From Microbacterium terregens (GTDB taxonomy: Bacteria; Pseudomonadota; Alphaproteobacteria; Sphingomonadales; Sphingomonadaceae): DNA of 64,000 nt. Every line of letters begins with the position of its first letter. Position 1 is the stretch's first letter. This document shows positions 35,320 through 44,099 of the stretch, piece by piece. Position numbers and translations under genes: made by a program. The DNA lies in contig NZ_BSEX01000012.1 of assembly GCF_027922045.1 (NCBI RefSeq), positions 121,750 to 185,749 of the forward strand, written 5' to 3'. Under the pieces are notes generated by a model that did no database searches, was not told the DNA's origin, and was given only the letters and a program-made list of their open reading frames with translations.

Positions 35320-35733
35320 ATGAGGAAGAGCATTCGAAATCTGATCAGCTGGCGCCGGCCGGAAGCAACCGATCGACTTAACGGGAGCCCCACGACCACC
35401 CTGAACAGCGGTGCGCTACCCTCCGGCGCGGTGCAAGGGCGCTGGTCGACGGGCGTGATGAAAGCGCTGAAGGGCGCGATCGTTGGACTGATAGCACTGC
35501 TGGGCACATCCATGACGCCTGCCTCGGCTCAAGTCTGGGCGCCCCCGCCGGCATGGGGACCGGGCTGGCATCACTGGACCGGCCATCATCGCGGGCACCC
35601 CGGATGGCGAGGACCCGTCTGGTATGCCGCTCCGGGCCCTCACCATGGGTGGTATCGCTGGCACGGCCGTTGGTACCGGCATTGCGGCTGGCGCTGGGAA
35701 GCACCGCATCTGCGCGTGTGGCGCTGCTACTGA
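35320..35733 (+). CDS. Secreted His/Trp/Gly-rich small protein
   Basis: The protein of 137 residues has a hydrophobic segment (LKGAIVGLIALLGTSMTPASA) followed by a Trp-, His- and Gly-rich tail (WAPPPAWGPGWHHWTGHH, then HHGWYRWHGRWYRHCGWRW). The ATG at 35320 has GAGGA 8 bases upstream. A second start at 35458 would place the signal peptide right at the N-terminus. Similar short His/Trp-rich secreted proteins are common in alphaproteobacteria, function unknown; metal binding is plausible. Confidence 0.55.
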   Translation: MRKSIRNLISWRRPEATDRLNGSPTTTLNSGALPSGAVQGRWSTGVMKALKGAIVGLIALLGTSMTPASAQVWAPPPAWGPGWHHWTGHHRGHPGWRGPVWYAAPGPHHGWYRWHGRWYRHCGWRWEAPHLRVWRCY

Positions 35734-35879
35734 CGCGTTGGCCGACCCAAGGCGGTCGGGCTAACCTCGACCGCCTCAAGCATGCGCGCGATCATGTCGA
35801 GCGAGCCCGGCAAACGACTGCGACGGATTGATATGGTTGTCCCGGCCTCGGCGCGGACCGGAGAACGAGCGAAGTCGCC

Positions 35880-36284
35880 ATGTTCGAGTGCCTGATCCTT
35901 GGTGATAGCACGGGTGTCGGCACCGCTCACGCGATCAACGCCCGCTATGAGCGCCAGTGTGACGTTCAGGCTGCTGAGCGCGCCACCGCCGCCCAAATTC
36001 TCTCCTGGCGACGACCAGGGAAGCGCTACGGCACGTGCATCTTCTCGATGGGCTCCAACGACGCGGCTGGACCGGCTCTCGCTAGCCGGCTCACCGAGAT
36101 CCGTGCGCAATTCTGCTTCAAGAGAGTGATCTGGCTCCTGCCCTATGCTCGGCCACAGGCCTACACCGTGAGCTCCGTCGCTGCCCGCTTCGGCGACGAG
36201 AGCCTCGACCTCGGCCGCTTCCCCTCCCGCGACGGCATCCACCCGAACCAGTATTTGGACGTGGCCGCCGCACTGTTGAGGTAG
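35880..36284 (+). CDS. Short SGNH/GDSL-type hydrolase
   Basis: The 134-residue protein has the SGNH blocks in order: GDSTGVG with Ser10 (residues 8-14), GSND with Asn60, and DGIHP with Asp118 and His121. No signal peptide is present. At 134 residues it is short for the superfamily, but the catalytic blocks are complete; a block with the oxyanion glycine is less clear. SGNH enzymes hydrolyse esters; the substrate cannot be told. It stands alone, with 146 non-coding bases before it. Confidence 0.75.
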   Translation: MFECLILGDSTGVGTAHAINARYERQCDVQAAERATAAQILSWRRPGKRYGTCIFSMGSNDAAGPALASRLTEIRAQFCFKRVIWLLPYARPQAYTVSSVAARFGDESLDLGRFPSRDGIHPNQYLDVAAALLR

Positions 36285-36362
36285 CCGCTGACCAGCCAGT
36301 CGACCCGCGATGAGGGAAGCGGAGACTCGGACGGCACATGCTCGGCCATGTACGCGCGCGAG

Positions 36363-37052
36363 CTATTCGTAAGGCGACGATGAGCCGACATGCTTTCGGA
36401 CGGCATTGAATGGACCATCCAAGAAGAAGGCGAGATATTCCGCCGCAAGGCTCAGCTCGCTATTTTCCTCGCCAACCGGCGCCCGGGAAAACACTTCCAG
36501 CGCCGTAGCCAACAGCCGGTCATAGGGACGCGGGTGGATGGCGAAGCGCGGAGAGAGCGGATAGCCGAACTCCGTTGCCATTACGGCGAAGATCGCGCGC
36601 TGCACATGACCATTTCCGTCGAGGAAAGGATGGATCTTCCCGAACCAGCAGAACGTGTAGGTCAGCGCGATCAGCCTCCCGAAATCGTCCGCATTCGGGT
36701 CTTGCAGCAGCTCTTCGGTGTTGAGGACCAACCGGTCCATGCGAGCAGGCACCTCTTCCGGCGCGCAAAAGTCATAATGTTCACCCGGCTCGAACTGGCA
36801 GTCTGCCGATATTGTCCTACGGGCGAGAGACGTTCCCGCCGTGCCGCGATAGGTGCCCGCATATTCGGCGTGGCCCGGGGGCGCGAAGGAAGCGAACAGT
36901 TCGCGATGCAAATTTCGAGGATCGGCGAGGATGGCCTGCCGGCGGGCCCGGTCGCCCTTGATGTCCGACAGAAGAGCCGCGCATCGCACGCCCATCGTTG
37001 CGTCGAAATTGGCAGCATCATGCGCCTGCCACGGCGGCGGCGAAGAGGGCAT
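36363..37052 (-). CDS. Fic/DOC family protein with altered Fic motif
   Basis: The 229-residue protein has the Fic core around HPFLDGNGHVQR (near residue 142). The canonical motif is HxFx(D/E)GNGRxxR; here the Arg after GNG is His, while the last Arg is kept. The first His needed for AMP transfer is present. Fic enzymes modify hydroxyl side chains with nucleotides, and many are toxins or effectors. No inhibitory helix motif was recognised. GGAG lies 9 bases upstream of the ATG. It follows an unknown gene and the Hachiman genes on the same strand. Confidence 0.85.
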   Translation of the reverse strand: MPSSPPPWQAHDAANFDATMGVRCAALLSDIKGDRARRQAILADPRNLHRELFASFAPPGHAEYAGTYRGTAGTSLARRTISADCQFEPGEHYDFCAPEEVPARMDRLVLNTEELLQDPNADDFGRLIALTYTFCWFGKIHPFLDGNGHVQRAIFAVMATEFGYPLSPRFAIHPRPYDRLLATALEVFSRAPVGEENSELSLAAEYLAFFLDGPFNAVRKHVGSSSPYE

Positions 37053-37104
37053 CTACATCATCTCCAGCAACAGGCGGTTCGGCCAAGCTCCATGATCGTC
37101 GGGG

Positions 37105-37605
37105 TCAACCGAGGGACGCGCGCGCTTCGCCGAACGCAGCCTCTGCCTGAGAGAGGCAACGGTCCCAGAAGGCAATCGCGGCATGAAAGTTCGGCAGTAC
37201 TGGCCGGCCAAGACGATCGCGCACCTCGCGCGCGTCGAACGCAGCGACGTGAGCCACGTTGCCCGGCATTGTCGGGTCGACCACCACGGCAATCGGTCCG
37301 AAGCCTTCGCTGCGCAGTTCAAGGCCGCCCTGGAATTCCTTCAGGAGGGCGTTGCGCGTCGGCTCGATGAACTCGCTGAAAATCGGATCCCGCCGCCAAA
37401 TCGGCCATTGTTCGCGGCTGTACTCGCGCCGAGCGGCATCGTGGCAGTCGACATTGGCGAATACATGTCCGACCGATCGCAGGAGCGCGACGATCGCGAC
37501 ATATTGCGACTGGAAGTCGGCAACAGGCCGCATCATGCTGTCGTCCTGCTGAAAGCGGGCGACGAGGTCACGAACGAAATCGAGCTGGGCGCGGGCGACA
37601 AGCAT
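37105..37605 (-). CDS. Hypothetical protein between hamB and fic
   Basis: The 166-residue soluble protein (MLVARAQLDFVRDLVARFQQD...) is helical at the start and contains YSREQWPIWRRDPIFSEFIEPTRNALLKEF. It has no motif I can name. It lies 132 bases after the hamB stop and 52 bases before the Fic gene, all in the same direction, so the genes may be co-transcribed. It could be a partner or inhibitor of the Fic protein or a Hachiman accessory protein. Confidence 0.55.
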   Translation of the reverse strand: MLVARAQLDFVRDLVARFQQDDSMMRPVADFQSQYVAIVALLRSVGHVFANVDCHDAARREYSREQWPIWRRDPIFSEFIEPTRNALLKEFQGGLELRSEGFGPIAVVVDPTMPGNVAHVAAFDAREVRDRLGRPVLPNFHAAIAFWDRCLSQAEAAFGEARASLG

Positions 37606-37737
37606 GGCCTAGAACCGCCCAAACACCGTTTGGCGGCCCGCCTCGGTGTCAGAGAAGGCGCGAGGCGTCGTGGCGGGCTTGCAGATTGTCATCATGATCT
37701 CCCCGATGCGATACAGAGGCTCGGTAGATGGGCACGG

Positions 37738-40700
37738 CTATGCCACAGCCCAAAGGTCATCGGGTCCGAGATAGCTCAGCTCGAGGTGCGCAGGGTTCAG
37801 CGCGACGGTCGCGCGGAGAAGGCCACGCCGATTAGGGTTGAGCGGATGCTGCAGGCGGCCGATGCGGCGCCCATCGGCAGAAAGCACCAACGGCTGGCCG
37901 TTCCAGTTGTGCAAGCTCACAGGAGAGCCGGGCGGAGCCGGCGCCGCGAACCATTCGACGTTTCCCGCATAGTCCCGCCTTGCCCACGTCCGGTTAGCGG
38001 GAGGCGCGGCTTCCTGCACGAATTCGAGCCACATTGCTCGCGTCTCGGGAGAGGGCCAATCCGGCTGCGCCGACCAGGCTGCGAGGCCTGGCGAGCGTAG
38101 CCAGGTCCGCAGCTCCGCACCCGACGTGAAGGTCGCACCCGTGTCCACGACCGCCTTGATGGCTGCCAAGCGCGAGTTGAAGCCTGCCTGGATGAGAATG
38201 GAGGCCGACCGGTTCATCGTGCCGGTTTCCACGGCAGGGACCGCCAGGCCCAGCTCATGATCGGCGAGCGCCAGGCCGAAGACGCCAACGACATCGCCAT
38301 TCGCGGCCGCACGCACGCGAAGCGCCTCCATCGCCCAAGGCAGGCGATAGACGAGGCCGCCCTCGATGAACTGCAGCGCATCGCCTTCCTGCCCGGCGAC
38401 CGCGGCCGCGAGTGGCTGCCCAAGCAACCAGCAGAGAAGAATGTCGCGCCAGTTTCCCGGGAATGGGTCCGGCTCGAACGGATAGAAGGAGAAAACTCGC
38501 TCTGCGATGCCGGTGATCGCCGCGATGGCAGCCTCGTGATCTCCAATCAGAAGTGCGGCGTTCGCCTGCACAAGAAGGTCGTTGGCCTCAGGCGCCACCG
38601 CGTCGAGCGCGTGACCCGCCTCGAGACCCAGCCCCGCAAGGAAATAGCCGCGGCGAGAGACAGCAGTCGAGTTGGCCCAGATGTAGCGGCTCCGGGTGAG
38701 GAGCGTCGCACGGTAGGCGGCGCGCGACCCATCATCGAGGCGCTCCAGGCGGCGGTTCCAGAGGGAGGACTGAAGAACCGCATCAAGCGCGGCTTCGATC
38801 TGGTCATCAGGAACATCGGCTTCGCCGATCAGGCTAAGGATCGCGGTATCGAGCGTCGCCATGGAGCGCTCCCATTGCTTGAGCGCTCGTTCGCGTTTTT
38901 CGGGGATCTCGCCCGCCACTTCGGGGAAGGCCCAGGCCCCGGCGTTGTTGACCACATAGTCGACGAGTTGATCGAGATTGCCGCCGATGCGGGCGTGCAT
39001 CCTCTTCAGGAGCGCAAAGATGAGCTGAACGAGGCCGCTCTCCATCTCGCGGGCGCCGAGATCCCCAATCAGGCCGACCCACTCGTCATGTTTCTTGTTC
39101 TGGGTGTCGCTGAAGATCGGGAATAGCACCAGGCCTTCGACGTCGACATAGGCGCGCCCAGCGCGTCCAATCACGTTCTTGAACTCCGAAACCTTGATCT
39201 TCTCGCCATGCCGATAGAGCGAATGCATGACGACCACCGTCGCAGAGAGGTTGAGCCCCTGCGCGAGAGTGGGCGATGAGATCGTCACCTTCAGAACGCC
39301 GTCTCGCAGAAGCCGCTCGACCTCTTTTCGATAGGCGGTCGGGAGAGCGCCGTGGTGGAGCGCCACGCCCAGGCGCAGGCATTTGAGGATATCGCTGTCC
39401 GCGCCCAGCCATTCTTCACCGAGCGCGATCGCGGTCTGCAGCCGCGCCGGGTCGACCGTAAGCAGTGACGCAAGCGCGCCTCGCGTGTGCAGATCGACGA
39501 TGACCTTGGCGAACGGCTCGACGCTGCGCCGCTCCGGGCAATAGATCAGGACGGTCTGTCCATCGTCGACGAGACGCCAGGCGGTGGCAAGGCTGAGCTC
39601 CTGCTGGTTGTCGGGAAACAGCCGGGTCCGCAGCTTCTTCGGCGGTACAAAGAGCGGCGGTGCCATGCCGGTTAGGAAACCGGGCACGAAGGGCTGTTCT
39701 TCGCCGACCCTCAGGTTGAGGCGGGCTCGGGGCGATGACCAGACCACCTCGCCAAACCGCAGGCGCGTCGGCCGCCAGTCGTCCTTGATGGGGTCGCCAG
39801 GCTGGTCGCGACGCAACCATGCCGAGAAATCCTCGAGTTGCGGGCCATCGGGCAATATTGCCGACAGGCAGACGATCCGGCGCTGATCCGCATCGGGTCG
39901 GCGGAGCAGGCGCTGGATCTGGACCTCGTAGCGAACTTCGCGCTCACCGGGACCGATCATGTGGCCCTCATCGAAGACGAGCAGACCGACGTCGTCGAGC
40001 AGCGACGGATCGTTTCTCAAGGCGAAGTCGAGCTTCTCCGGAGTTGCAACGACAATGTCCCGCTCGCGGATCGCATCCTCGTCGAACGCAGAGACGCCGA
40101 TACTGCCGTACAGGGCGGATATGGTCTTGCCGAGCGGGCCGAAGGTACGCTGAAGCGTCGTCTCCGTCTGAGCGGACAGAGCACGAAGCGGCGTCACGAA
40201 CATCACGCGGCGCCCGGCAGCCAGGCAGCGCAGGATGGAGAGTTCGGCAACCCTCGTCTTCCCGGCGCTCGTCGGTAGCGAGACCACCAGATTGTCAGCC
40301 TGATCGACCGCGCGCGCGGCGGCCTCGATCTGTGACGGCCACAAGTCGACTTCTGCCCTCGGCCGACGGGCGAGCAACCCGATAAAGAGCTCGCGCAAGC
40401 CCTGCCATGGCGGCGCCTCCCCACCGGCGGGAATGAGAGGCACCCTCTCGTGGAACGTGTTCGACCAAAGGTCGGAAAGCAGATGGATCGCGACCCGATG
40501 CGCCCACCATTGCGGCAAGAGGTTCAGCTCAGCGCAAATGGCAAGGCTCTCGCGCAGTTGGGCGATCGCACGGCCAACCAGAGCGCGCTCGCCGCGATCC
40601 AGCCCGAGCAGGAACATCGACAGGGCACCGAAGAAGGCATCTGTCAGGGCAAGGTCGATGCCCTCGAATAGGAAATCATGGCCGTCACGCTCGGCCGCTT

Positions 40701-41262
40701 CGCCGGCAAGCGGCTCGACAAGACGCTGCTGGAAAAGCGCGGTGATGGCCTCATCCGATCCGCGACCATCGAGGCGGAAGGCATAGACTCGGGCACGCAG
40801 CTCGTTGATGTCCCGCCGCATGAGGAGCGCGAGTGCCTGCTCGATGAGCGAGAAGTTCTCCTCCGCGGCCACGACCGCAAGCAGGGAATAGGCACGGGCA
40901 GAGAGATGCGCGAGATGATAGCTCGCAGCTGCCATCACGAAGTGAAAGTCGCGGTCGGGTTCGGCCCGATTGCCCTTCGCCATAACCGCCTCAAGCGCGG
41001 TCGCGGCCTGCTCGAAGGCAACGCGCGCCTGGGCTGGGTCGCCACCGAGTTCCAGCAGCCGCAGGCCTAGCCCGAGGAGCCCATAGCCATAGCTGTGAAG
41101 GTCGAAGCTCAGTTGCGCAGAAAAAGCGGGTGCGCCCGCCGGAAGCACCCCCTCCCGCCATATCATCGCCCGCGCCTGACCTCGCGCGATCAGACGACCG
41201 CGAAAGCCGGTCGCAGCGGCATCGCTGATGGCAGCAACGATCGCCTCAGGGCTGGTTGGCAT
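37738..41262 (-). CDS. hamB: Hachiman defence helicase HamB
   Basis: The 1174-residue protein is an SF2 DEAD/DEAH-type helicase: ATP-binding loop SLPTSAGKTRVAEL near residue 329, LLVFDEGHMIGPGE near 432, then the late motifs TISSPTLAQGLNLSATVVV and FKNVIGRAGRAYVDVEG near 690-700. It overlaps the preceding hamA (DUF1837) by 17 bases, the arrangement of Hachiman anti-phage systems, in which HamB senses DNA damage or phage DNA and releases the nuclease HamA. Its long N-terminal region (about 300 residues) precedes the helicase core. All core motifs look intact. Confidence 0.92.
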   Translation of the reverse strand: MPTSPEAIVAAISDAAATGFRGRLIARGQARAMIWREGVLPAGAPAFSAQLSFDLHSYGYGLLGLGLRLLELGGDPAQARVAFEQAATALEAVMAKGNRAEPDRDFHFVMAAASYHLAHLSARAYSLLAVVAAEENFSLIEQALALLMRRDINELRARVYAFRLDGRGSDEAITALFQQRLVEPLAGEAAERDGHDFLFEGIDLALTDAFFGALSMFLLGLDRGERALVGRAIAQLRESLAICAELNLLPQWWAHRVAIHLLSDLWSNTFHERVPLIPAGGEAPPWQGLRELFIGLLARRPRAEVDLWPSQIEAAARAVDQADNLVVSLPTSAGKTRVAELSILRCLAAGRRVMFVTPLRALSAQTETTLQRTFGPLGKTISALYGSIGVSAFDEDAIRERDIVVATPEKLDFALRNDPSLLDDVGLLVFDEGHMIGPGEREVRYEVQIQRLLRRPDADQRRIVCLSAILPDGPQLEDFSAWLRRDQPGDPIKDDWRPTRLRFGEVVWSSPRARLNLRVGEEQPFVPGFLTGMAPPLFVPPKKLRTRLFPDNQQELSLATAWRLVDDGQTVLIYCPERRSVEPFAKVIVDLHTRGALASLLTVDPARLQTAIALGEEWLGADSDILKCLRLGVALHHGALPTAYRKEVERLLRDGVLKVTISSPTLAQGLNLSATVVVMHSLYRHGEKIKVSEFKNVIGRAGRAYVDVEGLVLFPIFSDTQNKKHDEWVGLIGDLGAREMESGLVQLIFALLKRMHARIGGNLDQLVDYVVNNAGAWAFPEVAGEIPEKRERALKQWERSMATLDTAILSLIGEADVPDDQIEAALDAVLQSSLWNRRLERLDDGSRAAYRATLLTRSRYIWANSTAVSRRGYFLAGLGLEAGHALDAVAPEANDLLVQANAALLIGDHEAAIAAITGIAERVFSFYPFEPDPFPGNWRDILLCWLLGQPLAAAVAGQEGDALQFIEGGLVYRLPWAMEALRVRAAANGDVVGVFGLALADHELGLAVPAVETGTMNRSASILIQAGFNSRLAAIKAVVDTGATFTSGAELRTWLRSPGLAAWSAQPDWPSPETRAMWLEFVQEAAPPANRTWARRDYAGNVEWFAAPAPPGSPVSLHNWNGQPLVLSADGRRIGRLQHPLNPNRRGLLRATVALNPAHLELSYLGPDDLWAVA

Positions 41263-42025
41263 TGGCGATCACCTGAGCATAGACCGCTCCGACAAAGGCG
41301 GCGTGACCATCCACGTGCAGCCCTACTCCCCACTGCCCGATCGGGCCTGGATAGGCCTGAAGCGCCTGCGTCAGCAGTGCCTCCGGCGCGTTGCCGGAGA
41401 AGGTGAAGAGAAGATGCCGGACATGCTCGGCCGGAATGCCGTGGCGATAGAGAGCCTCGTCGATGGCGTCGACGAGTGGCGCGTCCGTCCCAAGGTCCAT
41501 CAGCCTCGCGGAGATGAACGACAGGGCGTGCGACGACGGAAGGCCGCCATCCTTGTCGAGCCCCGCGCGCGCTTCCTGCAGCGTCTGCGCCCGCAGGTCG
41601 ATGCGGCTCTTCGCCTCGGTCTTGAGAAACCTTAGGCGCTGGGTGGCAGGATCGAGGATCATGCCGATCACATCGTCGCCGCGCATCGCCATGTCGCGAT
41701 GGTCCTTCCATCGCAATCGCTTGATGGGAGCCCGGTAGCCGCTGTGGGCGTCGATCCATTCGGTCGCGTAGATCTCCCCCAGATCACCGGAGCGTATCTG
41801 CGGCGTTTGCGGAAGAAGATCGGTAACCAACTTGGCTGCCGCCGGCTTGCCCAGCCGGGCAAGCGCCGCGGCGAGACGCTCTTCCGCCGCATAGTGGGCG
41901 GGAACCGCTGACGCCGTCAGCTGGATGCCTTGCGCAGCGTGCGCTGCGCGTCCAGTCATCACGCGAACATGGTGATTGCCCAGAGGAGTGTCGGTCGCGT
42001 CGCACCAATCGTTGAACTGAACCAT
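41246..42025 (-). CDS. hamA: Hachiman defence nuclease HamA (DUF1837)
   Basis: The 259-residue protein has the DUF1837 core: SGDLGEIYATEWIDAHSGY (Glu84), RLRWKDHRDMAMRGDDVIG (Asp117/118) and FLKTEAKSR (Glu137-x-Lys139). Together these form a complete PD-(D/E)XK-like site. HamA with HamB constitutes Hachiman, which degrades DNA when activated and stops phage spread. The ATG at 42025 has a weak G-rich ribosome site; the gene overlaps hamB by 17 bases. The active residues are all present, so the system looks functional. Confidence 0.92.
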   Translation of the reverse strand: MVQFNDWCDATDTPLGNHHVRVMTGRAAHAAQGIQLTASAVPAHYAAEERLAAALARLGKPAAAKLVTDLLPQTPQIRSGDLGEIYATEWIDAHSGYRAPIKRLRWKDHRDMAMRGDDVIGMILDPATQRLRFLKTEAKSRIDLRAQTLQEARAGLDKDGGLPSSHALSFISARLMDLGTDAPLVDAIDEALYRHGIPAEHVRHLLFTFSGNAPEALLTQALQAYPGPIGQWGVGLHVDGHAAFVGAVYAQVIANANQP

Positions 42026-42198
42026 CCACCCGTTCCAAGAGGGCAGCTCAATGCCCGACTATCCGCATACGCAATGTCGTCCTACACGCGAGCGCATGTC
42101 CACCTTCTAATTCATCTAGCGCTTATCCAGCCAGTCGCGATCGGCTCCAGCTTAACGAACAGGTCTGCAGCGGCACAATCTGGGGCATGATGGATGGG

Positions 42199-43047
42199 TC
42201 AGCTCTCGACAGGGGCTAGTCGCGTGCCGGCAATCCGCTCGACCACCCGCCGCGCGACATCCGATGGCACCGCGAGCCCGATACCGACATTGCCGCCGCT
42301 GGGTCCGATGATCGCGCTGTTGATGCCGATGACCTCGCCCCGCATGTTGATGAGTGGCCCACCCGAGTTTCCCGGGTTGATTGGGGCATCGGTCTGCACA
42401 TAGGGCGGTCCCCCGGCCGAGGGAGCCCGAACGGCACTGATGATGCCCGCGGTGACGGTTTGACCCACCTCGAAGGGATTGCCGATCGCCACCACATAGT
42501 CCCCGACATGGGCCTTGGCGGAGACCCCTAGCGGCAAGGCCTTCAGCCCTTGCGCGGGAATCCTGAGGACAGCGATATCCGTCGCCGGGTCGCTTCCGAG
42601 CAGCTCGGCCTCCACCTGCCGGTCTCCGATACCTACCGCAATCGCACGCGCGTGGGAGACGACATGCTGGTTGGTGACGACCAATCCTCGTTCGGCATCG
42701 ACGACAAAGCCTGATCCGGCCGAAATGCGGGGCGCGAGCGCTTCATCTGGAACCCCCATGAACAAGCGGTAATAGGGATCTCGGAGCAGCGGGTTCTGGG
42801 CGTAGGGCGAGCTCTGCAGAACCGCTATGTTGACGACTGCGGGCGCAACCCGCTCCACAAGCGGCGCCAGCGTCAGCCGGTTGAGAGGCACGGCGTCGGT
42901 CGCAACCGTTCGCGGTGCCGTGGCGTCCGCGATCCCGCTGCTCGTCAGCATCTCCACTGCAGCACCGCCCAGGGTGGCGCCGGCAAACGTGACCGCCAAG
43001 ATCAGTGCTCCCCAGATTCCCTTACCCCGCCGTCCTGATCGAACCAT
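42199..43047 (-). CDS. DegP/HtrA-like S1C serine protease without PDZ
   Basis: The 282-residue protein has an N-terminal membrane anchor or signal (IWGALILAVTFAGATLGGAAV) and a trypsin-like domain with His in VVTNQHVVSH, Asp in DPATDIAVLR and Ser in INPGNSGGPL, a complete triad. It ends soon after the protease domain, so the PDZ domains of DegP/DegS are missing. It should act in the periplasm on damaged proteins. It lies 86 bases after hsp20, separated by a strong hairpin. Confidence 0.92.
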   Translation of the reverse strand: MVRSGRRGKGIWGALILAVTFAGATLGGAAVEMLTSSGIADATAPRTVATDAVPLNRLTLAPLVERVAPAVVNIAVLQSSPYAQNPLLRDPYYRLFMGVPDEALAPRISAGSGFVVDAERGLVVTNQHVVSHARAIAVGIGDRQVEAELLGSDPATDIAVLRIPAQGLKALPLGVSAKAHVGDYVVAIGNPFEVGQTVTAGIISAVRAPSAGGPPYVQTDAPINPGNSGGPLINMRGEVIGINSAIIGPSGGNVGIGLAVPSDVARRVVERIAGTRLAPVES

Positions 43048-43101
43048 GCCTTTCTCCCTATCTGGTCATCGGGCGGCTAGAAGCCGCTCTTATAGATTGA
43101 A

Positions 43102-43126
43102 GCGCGCCGGCCTCGAGCCGGCGCGC
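43102..43126 (-). terminator. Strong hairpin after hsp20
   Basis: GCGCGCCGGC (43102-43111) and GCCGGCGCGC (43117-43126) form a perfect 10-bp stem with a 5-base loop. It is directly downstream of the hsp20 stop and upstream of the protease gene. On the minus strand TTCAATCTATAA follows. It probably terminates or attenuates hsp20 transcription. Confidence 0.55.
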
Positions 43127-43133
43127 CAGTCGA

Positions 43134-43643
43134 TCAGTGTTGCGTTGCACCGCTGCCGAGGGGAATGCGGCGACCGCGGGCGGTCCGCTGCGCCTTGGGC
43201 ATGCGAACCGTCAGCACGCCATTGCGGAACTCCGCCCGGCAATTCTCTTCATCGGCGCCTTCCGGCAGCACGACAGACCGTTCGAAGCGGCCATAGTAGC
43301 GCTCCGACCAGCCCTGATCCTTCTCGTCGTGCTCGCTCCGCTTCTCGCCCCGGAGGGTCAGCACACCGTCGTCGACCGTGACCTCGATATCGCTTTCCGT
43401 GAGGCCCGGAAGCTCGGCGGTGACCGTCACCTGATCGCCGCTCTCCTTCACTTCCAGGCTCGGCCACCCGGGCGCATTGCTGGACAGAGCGATGCCGCCC
43501 ACGAGCGGTGCCCGGAAAAAGTCCTCGAACAGCCGGTCCATCTCACGGCGGAGCTGGAGGTAAGGGCTGGGCACTTCGTCCCGAAAAAGCGCAGGCGCCG
43601 GGTTCTCCTGCCGGCGCCATGGAATCAAATCACGCACTGCCAT
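43134..43643 (-). CDS. Hsp20/alpha-crystallin family small heat-shock protein
   Basis: The 169-residue protein has the alpha-crystallin domain: VTVTAELPGLTESDIEVTVDDGVLTLRGEK, then YGRFERSVVLPEGADEENCRAEFRNGVLTVRMPK. Small Hsps hold unfolded proteins. The ATG at 43643 follows AGGAGA; the frame upstream is non-homologous. Its leader contains a strong hairpin, and the next gene is a DegP-like protease. An Hsp20 and a DegP are both members of the mobile heat-resistance islands known from other Proteobacteria. Confidence 0.93.
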   Translation of the reverse strand: MAVRDLIPWRRQENPAPALFRDEVPSPYLQLRREMDRLFEDFFRAPLVGGIALSSNAPGWPSLEVKESGDQVTVTAELPGLTESDIEVTVDDGVLTLRGEKRSEHDEKDQGWSERYYGRFERSVVLPEGADEENCRAEFRNGVLTVRMPKAQRTARGRRIPLGSGATQH

Positions 43644-43671
43644 GATTCGTCTCCTGGTTTGCTGGCGAAGA

Positions 43672-43703
43672 GGGCTCGCCGCCCGAGGAGGCACGGCGAG
43701 CCC
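43672..43703 (-). promoter_or_regulatory. Hairpin in the hsp20 leader, possible RNA thermometer element
   Basis: GGGCTCGCCG (43672-43681) and CGGCGAGCCC (43694-43703) form a perfect 10-bp stem with a 12-base loop, 29 bases upstream of the hsp20 ATG. On the transcribed strand the loop contains CTCCT, which is complementary to the AGGAG of the hsp20 ribosome site. Loop-to-site pairing could lower translation at normal temperature. It does not have the usual ROSE element layout. Confidence 0.4.
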
Positions 43704-43801
43704 GATCGGCATCAGGCAGCTTCGAGCTGCTTGGTGCCTACGTTCGTCTGTTCATTGTTGTTCGGAGGAGTGAGCTGGAGCTCGCCGACGCGATCGAGGC
43801 G

Positions 43802-44083
43802 GTGATGAAGGATGCGAGCTGGTTCAGTCGGACCGTGATGGACAAGCTCGCGACATTGCGTAACCCACATGCGGAGACCGCCATTGAGACAGCGGACTTG
43901 ACGCCTCGCGAGCGCGAGGTGTTGGGGCTGATCTGCGAGGGTCTGGACGACAAGGCGATTGCGAAGCGCCTCTCGCTCTCAGGCAATACAGTGCGTAATC
44001 ACGTCGCCGGCATTTACGGCAAAATCGGGGTCAACCGGCGCGCCGCGGCGATCGCCTGGGCACGGGAACGCGGCCTCTCCTAG
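43802..44083 (+). CDS. LuxR-type HTH protein, possibly a truncated response regulator
   Basis: The 93-residue protein is essentially a GerE/LuxR helix-turn-helix (LTPREREVLGLICEGLDDKAIAKRL, then SGNTVRNHVAGIYGKIGVNRRAAAI). The residues before it (DAIEAVMKDASWFSRTVMDKL) resemble the linker at the end of a response-regulator receiver, and the frame is open upstream without a clear receiver domain. It may be a free DNA-binding domain or the remnant of a NarL-type regulator. GGAGGAG at 43763 is not at a usable distance. Confidence 0.7.
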   Translation: MMKDASWFSRTVMDKLATLRNPHAETAIETADLTPREREVLGLICEGLDDKAIAKRLSLSGNTVRNHVAGIYGKIGVNRRAAAIAWARERGLS

Positions 44084-44099
44084 ATCGAATGGCAGCCAT

